NCBI RefSeq assembly: GCF_030035675.1 | Contig: NC_084482.1 | Location: 187,771,873-187,835,872 of the forward strand | Direction: 5' to 3' | DNA: 64,000 nt | From: Rhineura floridana | Taxonomy: Eukaryota > Chordata > Lepidosauria > Squamata > Rhineuridae | In this document: piece by piece, positions 11,045 through 22,336 of the stretch | How positions within the stretch are numbered: position 1 is the first letter of the stretch | Layout of the letters: every line of letters begins with the position of its first letter | Position numbers and translations under genes: made by a program | The notes under the pieces: model-generated | Databases searched by the model: none | What the model was told of the DNA's origin: nothing | The model's input: only the letters and a program-made list of their open reading frames with translations

Positions 11045-11150
11045 AAGCGCTGGCTTTTATGCCTCTGAATACCAGTTGCCGGGAATCCCAAGTGGAGAGA
11101 GTACTGTTGTGGGCTTCGCATAGGCATCTGTTTGAAGGGCTGTGCAGTCC
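11045..11150 (+). mobile_element. CR1 3' untranslated fragment
   Basis: 'tatgcctctgaataccagtt' and 'gcataggcatctg' match the 3' untranslated part of the CR1 copies at 15180 and 41432. Confidence 0.5.
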
Positions 11151-11732
11151 AAGTTTGGTTTAAACAACCATAAGAAGAGAGAGCAGAAGCCCTGAAGTTG
11201 CCCTTCAACAGTCAGCATGCAGACAGCAGACTGAGCAGGCATGCTGATCACCTGGTCACAGCCTTTCCCACAATGGTGCAATGTATTATATTTCTAGTTC
11301 TAGTGCTAAATTTGGATTTATACATATATATCAGCACATGCAAATTTTATGCAGATCTGCTCATCTTTTGTCTTATTTTCTTGGCGAGGCATAAGTGTGT
11401 GCATATGCCACATTTTAGGCAAACCTCACACAGCAGTTTAGTAAAAATATTGAATCCATAAGCATCTGTTGACACTATATAATAATGCTCAACAGGGACT
11501 TGTTTCTGGCATGATCATTTCTGAACAGCTTGCGTCGTAGGCACCAATGAATGCAATAAGATGGGGCCCTTATTGGAAACTGAATCATCGCTTCCTCTTG
11601 GAGGACTGGACATCTGGTCAGATAATGGAAGAAACAATTGAACATTGTGAAGCCAGTTTAAACTGTGGAGTTCCTGTATGCATTTAGCTTTAAAATGTGT
11701 ACTCAGGGGACTATGTATAGGTTTATATGGGG

Positions 11733-11998
11733 TTGGCCGGAGACATTGCTGCCTGGGTTGCAGGACAAGATAGCGCCACCCATTCCATGTACAGAAGTTG
11801 ATTGGACTGTCAGTTGAAGCTGATTTCAGCACTGACAATGGAACAGCATAGCCCTGAAGGCAGCAAATTAGCTTTGTGGGCTCAAGGCAAGCTGTATGTC
11901 ACTCACAACTCTGTCTTCCAAGCCTTGTTGCCACTCCCCAGCATCTGCCACCTGAGGCAACTGCCTCACTCCGCCTCATCGAAGGGCGGGCCCTAGGC
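11733..11998 (+). mobile_element. hAT-like non-autonomous element
   Basis: Left end 'ggttggccggagacattgct' and right end 'tcgaagggcgggccctaggc' are related inverted ends, and inner 'gctgcctgggttgca' pairs with 'ctgaggcaactgcc'. Same family as 5338 and 18868. No transposase frame. Confidence 0.4.
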
Positions 11999-12144
11999 TT
12001 AGCTTCATCTCAGAAAAAACTACAGCGAGAGGAAAGGCGGTCTATTTTGCAAAGATATCAGAGAACTGAACAAATTTCGTAAACAAAGGGATAACCAAAG
12101 TATGAGCAAGTGGAATTGGAGAGGAAGAAAACAGATATACTAAA

Positions 12145-12245
12145 GCTGCTGCTGCTGCTGCTGCTGCTGTTGTTGCTACCATTTATTTGTATAAAGGCCA
12201 AAACAGCACATTAAAACAAAATATGCAGTACCTTACAAAAAAAAG
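12145..12245 (-). repeat. CTG microsatellite beside a LINE tail
   Basis: About eight CTG/GCT units at 12147-12170 followed by 'accatttatttgtataaagg', a degraded reversed LINE 3' end. Confidence 0.55.
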
Positions 12246-12892
12246 GCATAAAATGTCCTGCAGGCAAAACAATACAAGACAAGTAACAACGTAGGAGGGC
12301 CAGAACACAGCCTTCCAGACTAGAGGATTATAAGATTAAATTGCACCCAGAACATTTTGTGGTACCTTAGGCAGATGTTATTTGAAAGAGGAAGCATGCC
12401 AGCAGGCTACCCTGCCAGGAAACTGTCTCATAGAATCAACTCAAGGAGCTTTGGCTCTTAAGATTTCCATGAACAGGTTTTCTAGCAGCGTACAGTTGCA
12501 TAAGAGGTAGCCTGGTCAGAACGTTGGCTTTGTTAATAGTGCTGCTAAAGTTGCTCAGTGCTTTTTCTTTGTTAAGAAGATTAACTGGTAGCTCTCAATA
12601 GCTGGCCTCTGAATGACAAGGAAAGAGCAGCCATGGAGTGTTCTAAAAGGAGGCATGCCTTTGCTCCCCCATCTCACTCACTTCTTTTTCTGTGGAATCT
12701 ATATATTCACTAATATGCGAAAAAAACCCTTGTGGTTTAAGAATGTACCTATAACCAACAGATATTTCTATCAAACTTTAAAAAGCAGGGAAATTGAGCA
12801 GCTATAGTGAATGCACCAGGGGAGCAGGAGATCTGATCCCCACCTTTTTATTCTACAGCAGGCACATGTAGCCTCCCACATGTGAAGGGTGC
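12246..12892. other. No recognisable gene or repeat
   Basis: A 64-codon frame at 12613 resembles nothing known; no splice-site pairs support it. Confidence 0.35.
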
Positions 12893-13288
12893 TGAGCAGA
12901 GCCGCCCCTAGGCATCGGGAAGCGGGGCAGTTGCCACGGGCCCCGCGCTTTGGGGGGCCCCCGTGCTTGGTGATCTGCTCACCAGCCGGCTCCTCCCTGC
13001 CTGCTCACCTTCGCCAGGCAGGGTGGAGCACTTGCTCGCTCTCTTTCCGCCTGGGATGGGGGCTCGCTTGCCTGCCCGCCCGTCCGCCATGCCGAACCTG
13101 CCGCCGCCACCGCCACTCCTGCTGCGATCAGCGAGCGGTAGCCGCCCCGGGGACAGCGAGCTGGGCTGGCAGTTCCAGGACTGGTGCCTGCACACCTACG
13201 GCGGCGACTTGGCCAAGACCGTGACCCAGAGCAAATGTGCGGGGGCCCCAACTTTGCTTTTGCCCCAGGCCCCACACATGCTAAGGGA
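12893..13288 (+). mobile_element. GC-rich segment with NOL4-like coding fragment between hAT-like ends
   Basis: This is the most GC-rich stretch of the window. From an ATG at 13089 the frame reads MPNLPPPPPLLLR..., then ELGWQFQDWCLHTYGGDL and AKTVTQSKC. The block FQDWCL-TYG-(x)-KTVT-SK matches what I recall of the N terminus of nucleolar protein 4 family proteins (NOL4/NOL4L), whose first exon lies in a CpG-rich region. The segment is bounded left by 'gagccgcccctaggcatcgg' and 'ccgcgctttggggggccccc', right by 'gcgggggccccaactttgct' and 'acacatgctaagggagggcc', roughly inverted and like other elements here. No good donor site follows the match. Most likely a gene fragment captured by a DNA transposon; a genuine exon is less likely. 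Confidence 0.55.
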
Positions 13289-13495
13289 GGGCCTGGTGCT
13301 GAGAGTTGCTAAGAGATGCCATTCCCCTCACAGAGCTTCAATCAGAGTGGCTGACTGTTAAACCACTCTGGCCACTGCAGCTCTCTCAGGGGAATAGAAG
13401 TCTCCTCTCAGCGCCCTTCACAAACCGCACTTCCCAGGATTTTGGGGGGTAGCCATTACTGTCTCAAGGGAAATAAAGGTCTGGTGTGGGTGTGG
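13275..13495 (+). mobile_element. Foldback MITE, 'tgctgagagttgctaggaga' family
   Basis: 'gctgagagttgctaagagat', 'cttcacaaaccgcacttccc' and 'tgtgggtgtggccccc' mark a degraded copy of the family also seen at 25452, 58198 and in part at 63178. Confidence 0.45.
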
Positions 13496-14064
13496 CCCCC
13501 TAATTTGCCAAGACCAGCAGCTGTGAGTCTGGCTTTTAGAACAGTGACAGTTTGTTCTTAGTGAGCATGCCCGGGCTTATCATTGACTCCAATGCTAAAT
13601 TTCTTAAATTAATTAAAAATCGGCCGGGCATTTTTTTGACTTTTAAGATAAAAGTCAGAGTATGGGGCAAGGTCAGTAATATGATTACAGCTACTCCGTG
13701 AACATGGCTGATTTTTAATTAATTTCAGCTAATTATGAGAACACTGACAAAGAAAAGTCCAAAAGGGGTCTGGTTTTATTTCCCTCTCTTTTTACAATTT
13801 GAACTCTCGATTCTCTCTGACTGTTTTGTGTATCACCATGAAAATGTAGAGGGTTGTTAAGCTAGCTTTTCTGAGTTCAGGACTATATGTTTTGTAAGGT
13901 TTTGTTTTGAAATAAGTATATGGGAAGCATCAGAATGGCATGGGGGGTATTTTCAATTTAACATTGCAGAATGCGAAAAATCCATGCTGGCTATAGTATA
14001 CAGCCATTCTTGTGGCTGTATAACAATGTTTTAAAGAGGCAACCACCCAGTTAGCTTTTAACTG
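13496..14064. other. No recognisable gene or repeat
   Basis: AT-rich sequence; an ATTAA-rich block at 13600-13745 has internal similarity ('ttaattaattaaaaatcgg' against 'gatttttaattaatttcag') but no assigned family. Confidence 0.35.
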
Positions 14065-14112
14065 TGTTGGCTGAGGCTGATGGGAGCTGCAGTCCAAAAT
14101 ATCTGGAGGATA
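14065..14112. mobile_element. Fragment of the 'ccagatgttgctgga' foldback MITE
   Basis: 'gctgaggctgatgggagctg' plus 'gcagtccaaaatatctggag' equals half of the palindromic MITE seen whole at 33401-33534. Confidence 0.5.
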
Positions 14113-14202
14113 CCAATTGGTGAAGGCTGCTCTAATTGATAATCTTACTAATATTCTTGTGCCAGGAGAAGACAGTGTATCCCTTCTCTGGAGCTGACGG
14201 AT

Positions 14203-14290
14203 GTTGCTGTTGTTGTTGTTGCTGTTGTTATTAATTACATTTGTATACCTCCCCATAGCCGAAGCTCTCTGGGCGGTTTACATCAGTTGA
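14203..14290 (-). mobile_element. L2-type LINE 3' tail
   Basis: A GTT microsatellite at 14208-14230 is followed by 'cctccccatagccgaagctc' and 'tctgggcggtttac', the reversed L2 3' terminus. Confidence 0.55.
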
Positions 14291-14489
14291 CATCAGAGTG
14301 CAGTTAAGGGGCAAGCTAGACATGATAGAGGTACCATTCACATATCTGCCACATCTAAAGGAAGGGTGGGCCTTATTTAAGATATTTTCCTCCTGTGACT
14401 CCAGCTTTAATGTTTGTGTGTTGCCTAACTGTTCTGAATAGCTCTCCATGTGCAAAAGAATACAGGTGGATTCATTAAGTGCTGTTGCT

Positions 14490-14866
14490 GCTACCCAGGA
14501 CTGTAGTCATCTAGGGTCTCAGGGGGTCTTAGACCCTTTACTTTTTTGGGAGCAGGGTCCCAGCAGGATCCCTGTGTCTCCAGCATCTTGTGAGCCAAAC
14601 AGTGTGAAAGGGGAGTGTTAGCCACTAAGAAGAGTTTTATAAAATGTTTCCTTTCCTGCTGATTGGAGCCAATCAGAGTGAAAGGAGGTGAGTCAGCCAC
14701 TGAGAAGACTTCTCAGTAGCTCTCCCCTTTCATGCTTATTGGCTCCTAGGGATGTCTGTTGTGGAAGAAGGCATTAACAAGAATCTCATTCTCAACTCAA
14801 CAGTTGAGGGGTTGTGGCTGTGACAAACATGAAGAGACCTTGCACTTCTGAATTTGCCACTACATT
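14490..14866 (-). repeat. Dispersed repeat family, copy B
   Basis: Reverse complement of copy A (9283): starts 'actgtagtcatctagggtct' and ends 'gaatttgccactac', with the same CCAAT-containing centre. Confidence 0.6.
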
Positions 14867-14959
14867 ACTGCTGCTACCAGTGCTTTTTGGCCGGCACAGA
14901 CAGCAATAAAAGACGTGCCGGTACTCTGTACTGGTAATTACTGTCACAAAAAGCCCTAT

Positions 14960-14995
14960 TGTTGTTAATAATAGTAGTAGTAATAATAATAATAG
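14960..14995. repeat. TAA/AAT microsatellite
   Basis: Run of ATA/TAA trinucleotides at 14966-14993. Confidence 0.7.
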
Positions 14996-15179
14996 GTCCA
15001 ACCCAATTTGGTTGACCAAATACTTTCTAATTTCTTTGTTTAGCTTGGAACTTCTAACTTTCTGATTTTGGGCACCTCCAGATTGTCAATATTTTGTGGG
15101 AGGAATTAAAGTGCAGACTGTTTTTCTCCCTGACCTTTTACATTCACATCTGCATGTATATACAAATGTATATTTCCTG

Positions 15180-16062
15180 TCATGACGGCTATGCTCTGCC
15201 TCCATAAGCAGAGGCAGTATGCTTCTGAATATCAGTTGCTGGAAATCACAGGTGGGGAGAGTGCTCTTTGCACTCAGGTCCTGCTTGCAGGCTTCCCACA
15301 GGCATCTGGTTGGCTGCTGTGTGAACAGGTGTAGGAGAAATTTTCTTCTCCATTGGAATCTTTTGCTGGGGGTCCTTAAATAAAATTGAAGACACAGGCT
15401 TGGAGCAAAAAGGTAGGCCTTTATTGGATAACAAGTGTACACTTGGTCAGTCTCCCTCCTAGTGAGTGGAGGACTGCACCATGGCACTGGTTGCCTGGCA
15501 TTTTTATACATTTCAGGACAAAGACTTTAGCATCTACCAATCAGGATTTAACACACCAGAATGACAGACATTACAGTATTACACAGGCATTTGCACAGGC
15601 ATTGCATAGGTACTGTACTTCTCTGCATCGTGTTCTAGTGAATTTGGCAATGTTCAGTACTTCACATGAAAGTACATTTTCACAGTGAGCTAAGCACTTC
15701 AGCTAGTGAGCAAAGCAATTTAGTTAAGCATTTTATTACTGCAATTCTTTCTTTCTACATCTTAGGGATACTGAGATGTTGAGCACAGTGTTATCAATTA
15801 TTTTGAGTACAAGTAGTTCCAAACAAACCAGCATGGTCAGGGGAGTCAGTTCCAAAGAGAAAAGGGTTTTTTTTCTGGCTTGCTACTAAACTATTAAAAT
15901 ATTATAAACCTTTATAGCTTTAGAAAAGAATATATTTTGCTTATTTATATATAAAGAATTCCCCATTAGCTATACATTTATGTATATATAAAATTCCCCA
16001 TTACAGGATGCTGGACTAGATGGGCCACCGGTCTGATCCAGTGGGCTGTTCTTATGTTCTTA
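15180..16062 (+). mobile_element. CR1 LINE 3' end, split by a solo LTR
   Basis: 15180-15329 ('ggctatgctctgcctccata', 'caggtcctgcttgcaggctt') and 16006-16062 ('ggatgctggactagatgggc', 'tcttatgttcttatg') join into one CR1 3' untranslated end. The LTR at 15330-16005 sits between them. Confidence 0.8.
15330..16005 (-). mobile_element. Solo LTR of an endogenous retrovirus-like fossil inside CR1
   Basis: 676 bp. On the minus strand it begins TGTAATGGGG and ends TCTCCTACA, so ends are TGTA...TACA. In minus orientation a TATA-like 'tataaaaatgcc' precedes a polyadenylation-like 'aataaagg', the order expected of U3-R-U5. ACAGG is present at 15325-15329 and 16003-16007, compatible with a short target duplication overlapping the end. 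It is younger than the CR1 it interrupts. Confidence 0.75.
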
Positions 16063-16109
16063 TGTATATGTGTGTCTAGGTATATATATCTATGTACATA
16101 TACACACGC

Positions 16110-16497
16110 ACACCCTGTAGGGTAGTGGAAAATTTAGACATGCAGGGTCCCTTCATGATAGTCACAGCAATGTTCCTCCTCCTTTCTTTGCTGCTGGGTT
16201 GAGAATGAATGTTGCTTCTCCCACAACAACCAATAAGCCAATAAGCATGAAAGTGGAGAGTGTAAGCTACTGAAAAGAGTCTCCTCACTGGCTGACTCAC
16301 CTCCTTTCGCTCTGATTAGCTCCAATCAGCAGGAAAAGTCAAGGAAGCACATTAGAAGGCTCTTCTCGGTAGCTAACACACTCCACTTTCGTGCTGATTG
16401 GCTCATAGGATGCTGGAGACATAGGGACCCTTTGGGGGCCCTGCTCCCAAAAAGAATGAAGGGGTCTAAGACCCCCGAGACCCCAGAAGACAACACC
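16110..16497 (+). repeat. Dispersed repeat family, copy C
   Basis: Same orientation as copy A: 'agggtagtggaaaatttaga' at the start, 'ggggtctaagacccccgaga' near the end, CCAAT words in the centre. Confidence 0.6.
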
Positions 16498-17002
16498 CTT
16501 GCATGCACCCCTCACTCAAGCAAGTTTTCCCTCTGTTTCCTCTGTTTCTTCTGACATGTGCTATCACGGATAGGCGAATAGTGAAGGGGTCTCCAAACCT
16601 ACTTTCCCCTGCTGTCATAGTTGTTGGTATTTTCATCTTGAAGCTGGGTGGAGGAGCTTGTGAACAAGTTCCTCAGGTTTGTGGACATGCTAGCATTGGA
16701 CTCCCTCCCACATCTAGAGCTGTTTGGAAACTGAAAAAGTATTTCTGGTTTGTACTATCATCCCTCCCACTGCTGCTACCCTGAAACCTCCAGATCTTCT
16801 GTGACCAAATAAGTGACGGTTCATGGCTACAGTATCCCTGAAACCCTTCGGTTTTTTTCTCTTGGTTTTGGTTGCCTCTAGATATAGTACATACTTATCC
16901 TCCTTTCACTGAGAAGGTCGAAGGTGGCTGTTCCTTAGAAGCATGAGTCATTCCAGTGAATGAATGGTCTCCACGCTCCACACCCTCCGTTCAGAGCCTT
17001 CA
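16498..17002. other. No recognisable gene or repeat
   Basis: A 93-codon frame at 16503 has no familiar features and no splice support. Confidence 0.35.
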
Positions 17003-17128
17003 GCAGGAGTGGGAGACTTGTGGCCCTCTAGCTGTTGTTGGACCACAGGTGCCGTCAGCCTCAGCCAGCATGATGGCGGTTGAATTCCAGCAACAGCTGG
17101 TGGGCCATAGGGTCCCCACTCTTGCCCT
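17003..17128. mobile_element. Foldback MITE, 'ccagatgttgctgga' family
   Basis: Imperfect palindrome: 'ggagtgggagacttgtggcc' at the left and 'ggtgggccatagggtcccca' at the right, with 'cagcctcagccagcatgatg' in the middle. Confidence 0.55.
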
Positions 17129-18479
17129 ACTGGATGAATTACTGTTACAATACTGAGGCTCTCCTCTCCTCTACAGCCCTGGCAACAATGTTTCTACAGG
17201 AGGAAGGACTCTTCCATTTTCCCAAGGTATCACAAAGACACCACTCCAAGCACTCCCAGTAAGCCTGATGCTCACTGTGACAAGTGCTATAAAGAGCAGA
17301 GCCTGTTGGAATCATTATGTGAAGATAGGTATGAACCCAAACACAGTGATGCCTACTAAGATGCTTTCCAATAATTCATAAGGAAATAAAAGCAATAGCC
17401 AGTTTTCATTCCCTGTAGACTAGTACCTCTCAGAGAGTGTGGCATCTGCTTGCAAGTATGCACACACACACATGCACAGAGAGCGAGAGCGAGCGAGAAG
17501 TAAATGATATGTGCATATTTGACGATACTGCAGTCCTATTAAAAATAAAACAAATACATGGTGCCAATTCCTAGAGTTATGAGAGAGAGGGCGGGTACAT
17601 TTTTGCTACTTCCACTCTCTCCAGACTGTGCATACATTTGGAAAAGTCTATCATATCCTTCCTTAGGTATGTTTTGTCCCCCAAAACAAATTGCCTCAAA
17701 TGTTATGTTATGGGGAGCTCTTGAGATTGACTCTGTAGATGTTTTTTTTAACTTATCCCAAAATGTTGTAAGCCAGCCCTCCTGCTTATTCTTCTGAGAA
17801 GGGCCCCAGACTTATTCCCTAAAGTCCCACCCTGATGTCACCACTGGCTGTAGACTTTCTACATAGGGAAAGTGGCCATTCCCTCTTGATTATTTTGGGC
17901 TGCATTCAGGCATGGGACTTATTGTGTTAGTTTAACCAACCAAAATGATAGTGCTTCTGTCCCGATTTCTGAAGTTCTTTTCATATGGCAGTACCTGTTG
18001 CATTAAGGAAGTGTGGCTTTTTTAGCCGATATACCGGCATTTCACGCAACTGTCCTTCATACTGGTGCAACAAATAGCACCTTGTTTTGTCTCTCGCCTG
18101 TTACATGTGCATTCCTCCATAATTCACCACTTCAGTTAGTGTCAGGACACAGAGGTGTGTATGAGAAAAGGAGGAAGGGAATGCTGCTGCCTGCACCTAC
18201 ACCAGAATACCAGTGCAATTTTCATCCGGCCAAAAAAATTAGTGCTCGCCTAAAGGGCAAAAACGCATTGCATACCAGGATGCCTATCATGTGAGCAGCT
18301 GAAGCTAGCGCAGAGCTCCTGTGATTTTCTGGGTTCCCAGGCTTGCAAACAGATTATTTATGGTATTATATATCACAAAAATTAGCACTAAACGTCCACT
18401 ATATTCCACTAGATTTCCAGAACTAGCTTTTACATCATGTGAAAGGTCAAATTAGCAGGTAAGAAATTGTCAGAATAAT
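17129..18479. other. No recognisable gene; CA/GA simple repeats at 17458-17497
   Basis: Only short frames. A CA run and a GAGCGA run are seen at 17460-17497. Confidence 0.35.
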
Positions 18480-18625
18480 ACAATAGTGTGTTGTATGAAA
18501 GCAACTTTGGCTGCCCCTTTCTGCACCTATTCCAGGCTCTAACGCATTGAAACCAGAATGGTACACAATATTCCAAATGTGACCTCCCCGAGATGAACCA
18601 ATACAAGTAAATTAGTGACTGACAT
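18480..18625 (-). mobile_element. CR1 LINE RT fragment
   Basis: Minus-strand reading HLEYCVPFWFQCVRAWNRC followed by KGQPKL resembles the CR1 thumb-region motif HLEYCVQFWSPHL of the copy at 39515. Short and degraded. Confidence 0.45.
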
Positions 18626-18864
18626 ATAGGATTAAGGATTGATTCAGACTGATTTAGACTCTGGTCCCCTTGTATGGAAGTAGGGATGTTTATAAAATTC
18701 TTCTCAGCCAAATTCCTACCCAGATTTTAGAGTTCTGAGTTATCTGGTTGTTTCCTAAGTGGAACCAATGCATGAAGAATGTGACACACTTATCTCTTAC
18801 ATTGCTTGGCTTTCTAGGTTTTGGAATGGGATCATAACTGCAGGCTCCATCTCTAACCAACACC

Positions 18865-19125
18865 AATGCCAGCCCAAGAGATTTTGCTGCTGAGGCAAAG
18901 CACCAAATAGTACTCACCCACACAAGTCAAGGTATGTAATGCCCAAGGATCACTAAGTTACTTTGGCACCTGAGGAAGAAAAATCCCATAAGCACCTCTT
19001 TATGGGAGTAGAAATACAATAATCACACATGAAATAACAAACAATTTTCTGCCCTTTCATGACATTCAAAATCAGGTGCCTGGGGTGGTTACCTCATTTT
19101 GTCTGTTGTAGGGCTGATTCTGACT
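18865..19125 (+). mobile_element. hAT-like non-autonomous element
   Basis: 'atgccagcccaagagatttt' at the left and 'cctggggtggttacctcatt' with 'tgttgtagggctgattctga' at the right are the paired ends of the 5338/11733 family. Confidence 0.4.
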
Positions 19126-19364
19126 GTGTTGCACATGCACCTGAACAGCTCCCACAGACAGACTGGCTGTATGTACATAGCCTTCTATACATCAGGGCTG
19201 CTGCTTTTTGCAGACTAAATGTGTAGTTTGTATGCATGTAGGGTCTGTTCAGGTGACCAATAGAATATGCATAGGACAGTGGGAAGGACTTGTTGCAAGT
19301 CCATCCCCCAATCTTTATTTCTTAGCATGTGCTTTTTATAGTTTCCAGAAATTGCAGCTATTGG

Positions 19365-19500
19365 GCACCTGTTGTATCTCGACAGGAATGCTGCTCCACA
19401 GAATGGGGCCAGCTACACTAAAGGCCCTGCTCCGTATTACAGTGAAGTGGGCTTCTGATGAATGTATGTTTGGGGTGGGCGGGTCAGATCAAGGTTCGTG
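19365..19500 (-). mobile_element. L2-like LINE fragment
   Basis: 'gctgctccacagaatggggc', then 'cactaaaggccctgctccg', corresponds to the reversed L2-type block at 62760-62800 and to 1720-1760 of the L2 at 1386. Confidence 0.4.
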
Positions 19501-20141
19501 AGATGGACAAGAAAGATGACCGCCACATATACATAGACAAGTATGGAGGGGTATCTAGACACCATTTATTTTGACTTTGTATATAACATTGTGTGTGATA
19601 GTAATCTGGGGGGATTTATACCATATTAACTATACCTGTGTTGTTGCTTTTTCATGTTTGATTGTAATGTTATTAATGTTTTGCTAAAAAATAATATTTT
19701 TCAAAGTTTAATATTTTAATCAGTTGATATTATGTTACAAGATAAATACTCTGGCAACTCCTACACTATTAAGCAAGATGGGTATGTCTGCTGATTCCTA
19801 ATTAGAGTGAGTGACAGGTGTTTTGCACTCATGATTAAACTATAACCCTATAAACGAAGCATTGGTGACTTGAGTTTTAGCTGGTGAGCAGCTCTGTAGT
19901 CTGACCAATGCTGTCTTAACCTGGTAAGTGTAATATTTTCTCAGTTGCTTTGAATGGAAATACAGTTTGATAAACCCAAGAAAGTTGTTTCTGATGTAAT
20001 GTTATGAGAGTCTTATTCCGCTTGCTTTTTGTTTTTGACTTTTTAAAGTGGTTGTGTAGCCATAGACAAACAGGTAATACTTGTTTACACACAGCTAGAT
20101 TAATATTGTGACAGTTCTGTTTTCCTTCCTTGCAGGTATTT
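19501..20141. other. No recognisable gene or repeat
   Basis: AT-rich, short frames only. Confidence 0.35.
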
Positions 20142-20159
20142 TGCAAGGCGGTATTTTAA

Positions 20160-22055
20160 CATTAATTTTTTTATTCACATTTTCAAAAACAAAACAAAAC
20201 AAAAAGAAAAAGAACAAATTAATAACTAATACAATAAAAACTATTGACTTCCGATTTATCGTAGATCAGCTATAGGTCTATAATATATAACAAACCTGTC
20301 TCTTAATAGATTATAAAATCACCTTCCTCCAGTGGTTATCTTAATTAGTATCAAATCTCATTAACATATCATTTTATTCTTTCCACAAAAAGTCAAAGAG
20401 AAGTTTCCAATCCTTGAGATATATATCCATCAATTTTTCTCCAAATAGACATGTCAATTCATCCCTCTCTTCAAGTCTACTAAGTCCAATAATTTTAATA
20501 GCTCTTCTTCCATTATCAGTGTTGATTCCATCTTCCATCTTCCATCTTTGCACACCCAATAATCTTGCTGTCATAGTCATATAATAAGAGTCTGATAGGA
20601 ATTTCCTTCATCATAAATATTTCCTTGCCATCCATTCTGAATGTATTATTGAAATGTTGTTGTAAAGTTGTATCTCTGTTCCTCTTTTTTACAGAATGCA
20701 CTAGCACATCTCTTGAGAGTTTTTCCATTGTCACATATCTGGAATTAATTCTGTAAACTTTCTCTATTTCAAGTTCCATCAAATCCTTCCAATCCAGGAA
20801 TTTTTTCGAACCGTTGATATCTTTATCTCTAATCTCTTCACCAATTCCTTCAGGGACAGCGCTGAGTTCCAAACAGTAATATTTGTCTCTTGGATCCATC
20901 ACAGCCATAAAATCCAAATCTTTTTCCAAGTCCATATTTGATAAATCTATTCCAATCTCCAGGGCTTGAACCTTCCCTTTAATTTTTCTTTCATCTTCTT
21001 TTATTTGTCCAGTTGTATCTTTGGTCTCATCTACCTCCTTTCTCATAGAATCCTGAATTTCTTTCAGCTCCTGTCTCATTTTACTAAATTCAATTTTCAT
21101 TCCTTGTCTGTTCTGTTCCAGTTCTTGTTTCGTTAGCTTAATCTCATTCATTATTTTCTGAAACATATCTAGAGAGAGAACCCCTTCCAGGGTCTCAGCC
21201 ACCTTCTTGATTGACATTCTTAAAACCAAAAGAACAAAATCTCTTCAATTTCCAATATAGCCACTATTCCCAAGCAAAGAACAGTTTATTTCTTTTTCCA
21301 GTCACAAAGGAGTTAATCTTCCAAGCCTGTTGACATCACCCTCTAGACAGCACAAACTGCCTTATCTCTTATGTGTCCAAAAGTGCAAAACAAATTTAGT
21401 TCACAGCATCCAAATAATTAGTGGCATAAAGAATAAGCAGATTCGTCAAAAAAAAAAAGTAGACCAGAAAAAATAGTCCCAGACATATAATAGTCAAATA
21501 TCATATAAATCAAATTTTTCTCTTCAAATTAGATGCCCCTCATCCGTTTGTAACTTTATAATGCTCAATTCCATGCCAGCTTTTTGCAATAAAAACAAAG
21601 ATAGGCTATTTCGATTTTCTTCCTCCTTAACTCCGTGTATAAAAGAGAAAGTTATAACTCACCCAGGGTTTCTTTGTTGCTGAGTCTTTAACAAATCTCT
21701 TTTGCTGTAACGATAACAAAGTGATAAGAATAGACAGAAGAATGCTTGCCTGTTAAAATCCATTTTTCTTTGAAGAAAAAAAAAAGTCTCGCTTAGTCAG
21801 TTTGAGCTTGTTTGTAATCCCTGGCTCCGTCTGACGCTGCTGGCTACCTTCTTTCATAGGCGATCCTAATGAATTCCAGTCCCCAACAAACACAACGAAG
21901 CTTCTGTGGATGATCTCTAGGTTTCTCCCTTGCCTGGGAGAAAATTTTTTCCAGTCAAAAAAAACCTTCTGACTGGTTTTAAAACTGAAAAACCTTCCTC
22001 TGAGATGGGAGCTCGTCTCAAAGGCAGGTACAGGCAGAGCGATCCTTCTGGGAAG
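20160..22055 (-). mobile_element. L1-clade element with ORF1 only, perfect 18-bp target duplication
   Basis: TGCAAGGCGGTATTTTAA occurs at 20142-20159 and again at 22056-22073, framing a 1,896-bp insertion. On the minus strand it has about 840 bp of 5' untranslated sequence, an ORF1-like gene, then about 350 bp to a 3' end with AATAAAAAAATTAAT. No ORF2 (endonuclease/RT) is present and there is no room for one. The ends match the flanking duplication, so the short form itself was inserted. This layout is that of HAL1-type (half-L1) elements. Confidence 0.8.
20516..21217 (-). CDS. L1 ORF1-like protein
   Basis: The first ATG of the frame is at 21217 (MSIKKVAETLEG...). Residues about 20-95 form a charged coiled-coil (MNEIKLTKQELEQNRQGMK and on), as in L1 ORF1p trimers. 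The C-terminal half has the ORF1p signature EKVYRINSRYVTMEKLSRDV, LQQHFNNTFRMDGKEIFMM and KEIP. ORF1p is an RNA-binding chaperone that coats its own transcript. The frame ends after KMEDGRWNQH; a second frame at 20374-20580 (MEDGINTDNGRRAIK...) overlaps it and may be the original tail after a frameshift. About 233 codons, shorter than typical ORF1p. Confidence 0.7.
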   Translation of the reverse strand: MSIKKVAETLEGVLSLDMFQKIMNEIKLTKQELEQNRQGMKIEFSKMRQELKEIQDSMRKEVDETKDTTGQIKEDERKIKGKVQALEIGIDLSNMDLEKDLDFMAVMDPRDKYYCLELSAVPEGIGEEIRDKDINGSKKFLDWKDLMELEIEKVYRINSRYVTMEKLSRDVLVHSVKKRNRDTTLQQHFNNTFRMDGKEIFMMKEIPIRLLLYDYDSKIIGCAKMEDGRWNQH

Positions 22056-22097
22056 TGCAAGGCGGTATTTTAAGATGCATTGTTATTCTTTCTAAAG

Positions 22098-22228
22098 CAG
22101 GGATGGGGAGCCTGTGGCCCTCCAGATGTTGCTGGACTTCAGCCCCCAGCCAGCATGGCCAACAGCTGGGAATGGTGGGAGTTGTCATCCAACAGCATCT
22201 CAAGGGCATCAGGTTCCCCATCCCTAGT
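22098..22228. mobile_element. Foldback MITE, 'ccagatgttgctgga' family
   Basis: Palindromic ends 'ggatggggagcctgtggccc' and 'caggttccccatccctag' with 'ccagccagcatggccaacag' at the centre. It lies 25 bp beyond the L1 duplication. Confidence 0.65.
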
Positions 22229-22336
22229 CTAGAGAATGTGAGGAACTGATATAAAAAGATTGTACTCTATTGAAATATGAGCAAATCCAATTGCTTTCCT
22301 TGTTGGTACAGTTATTGTGATTGTTTGCTTACGGCC

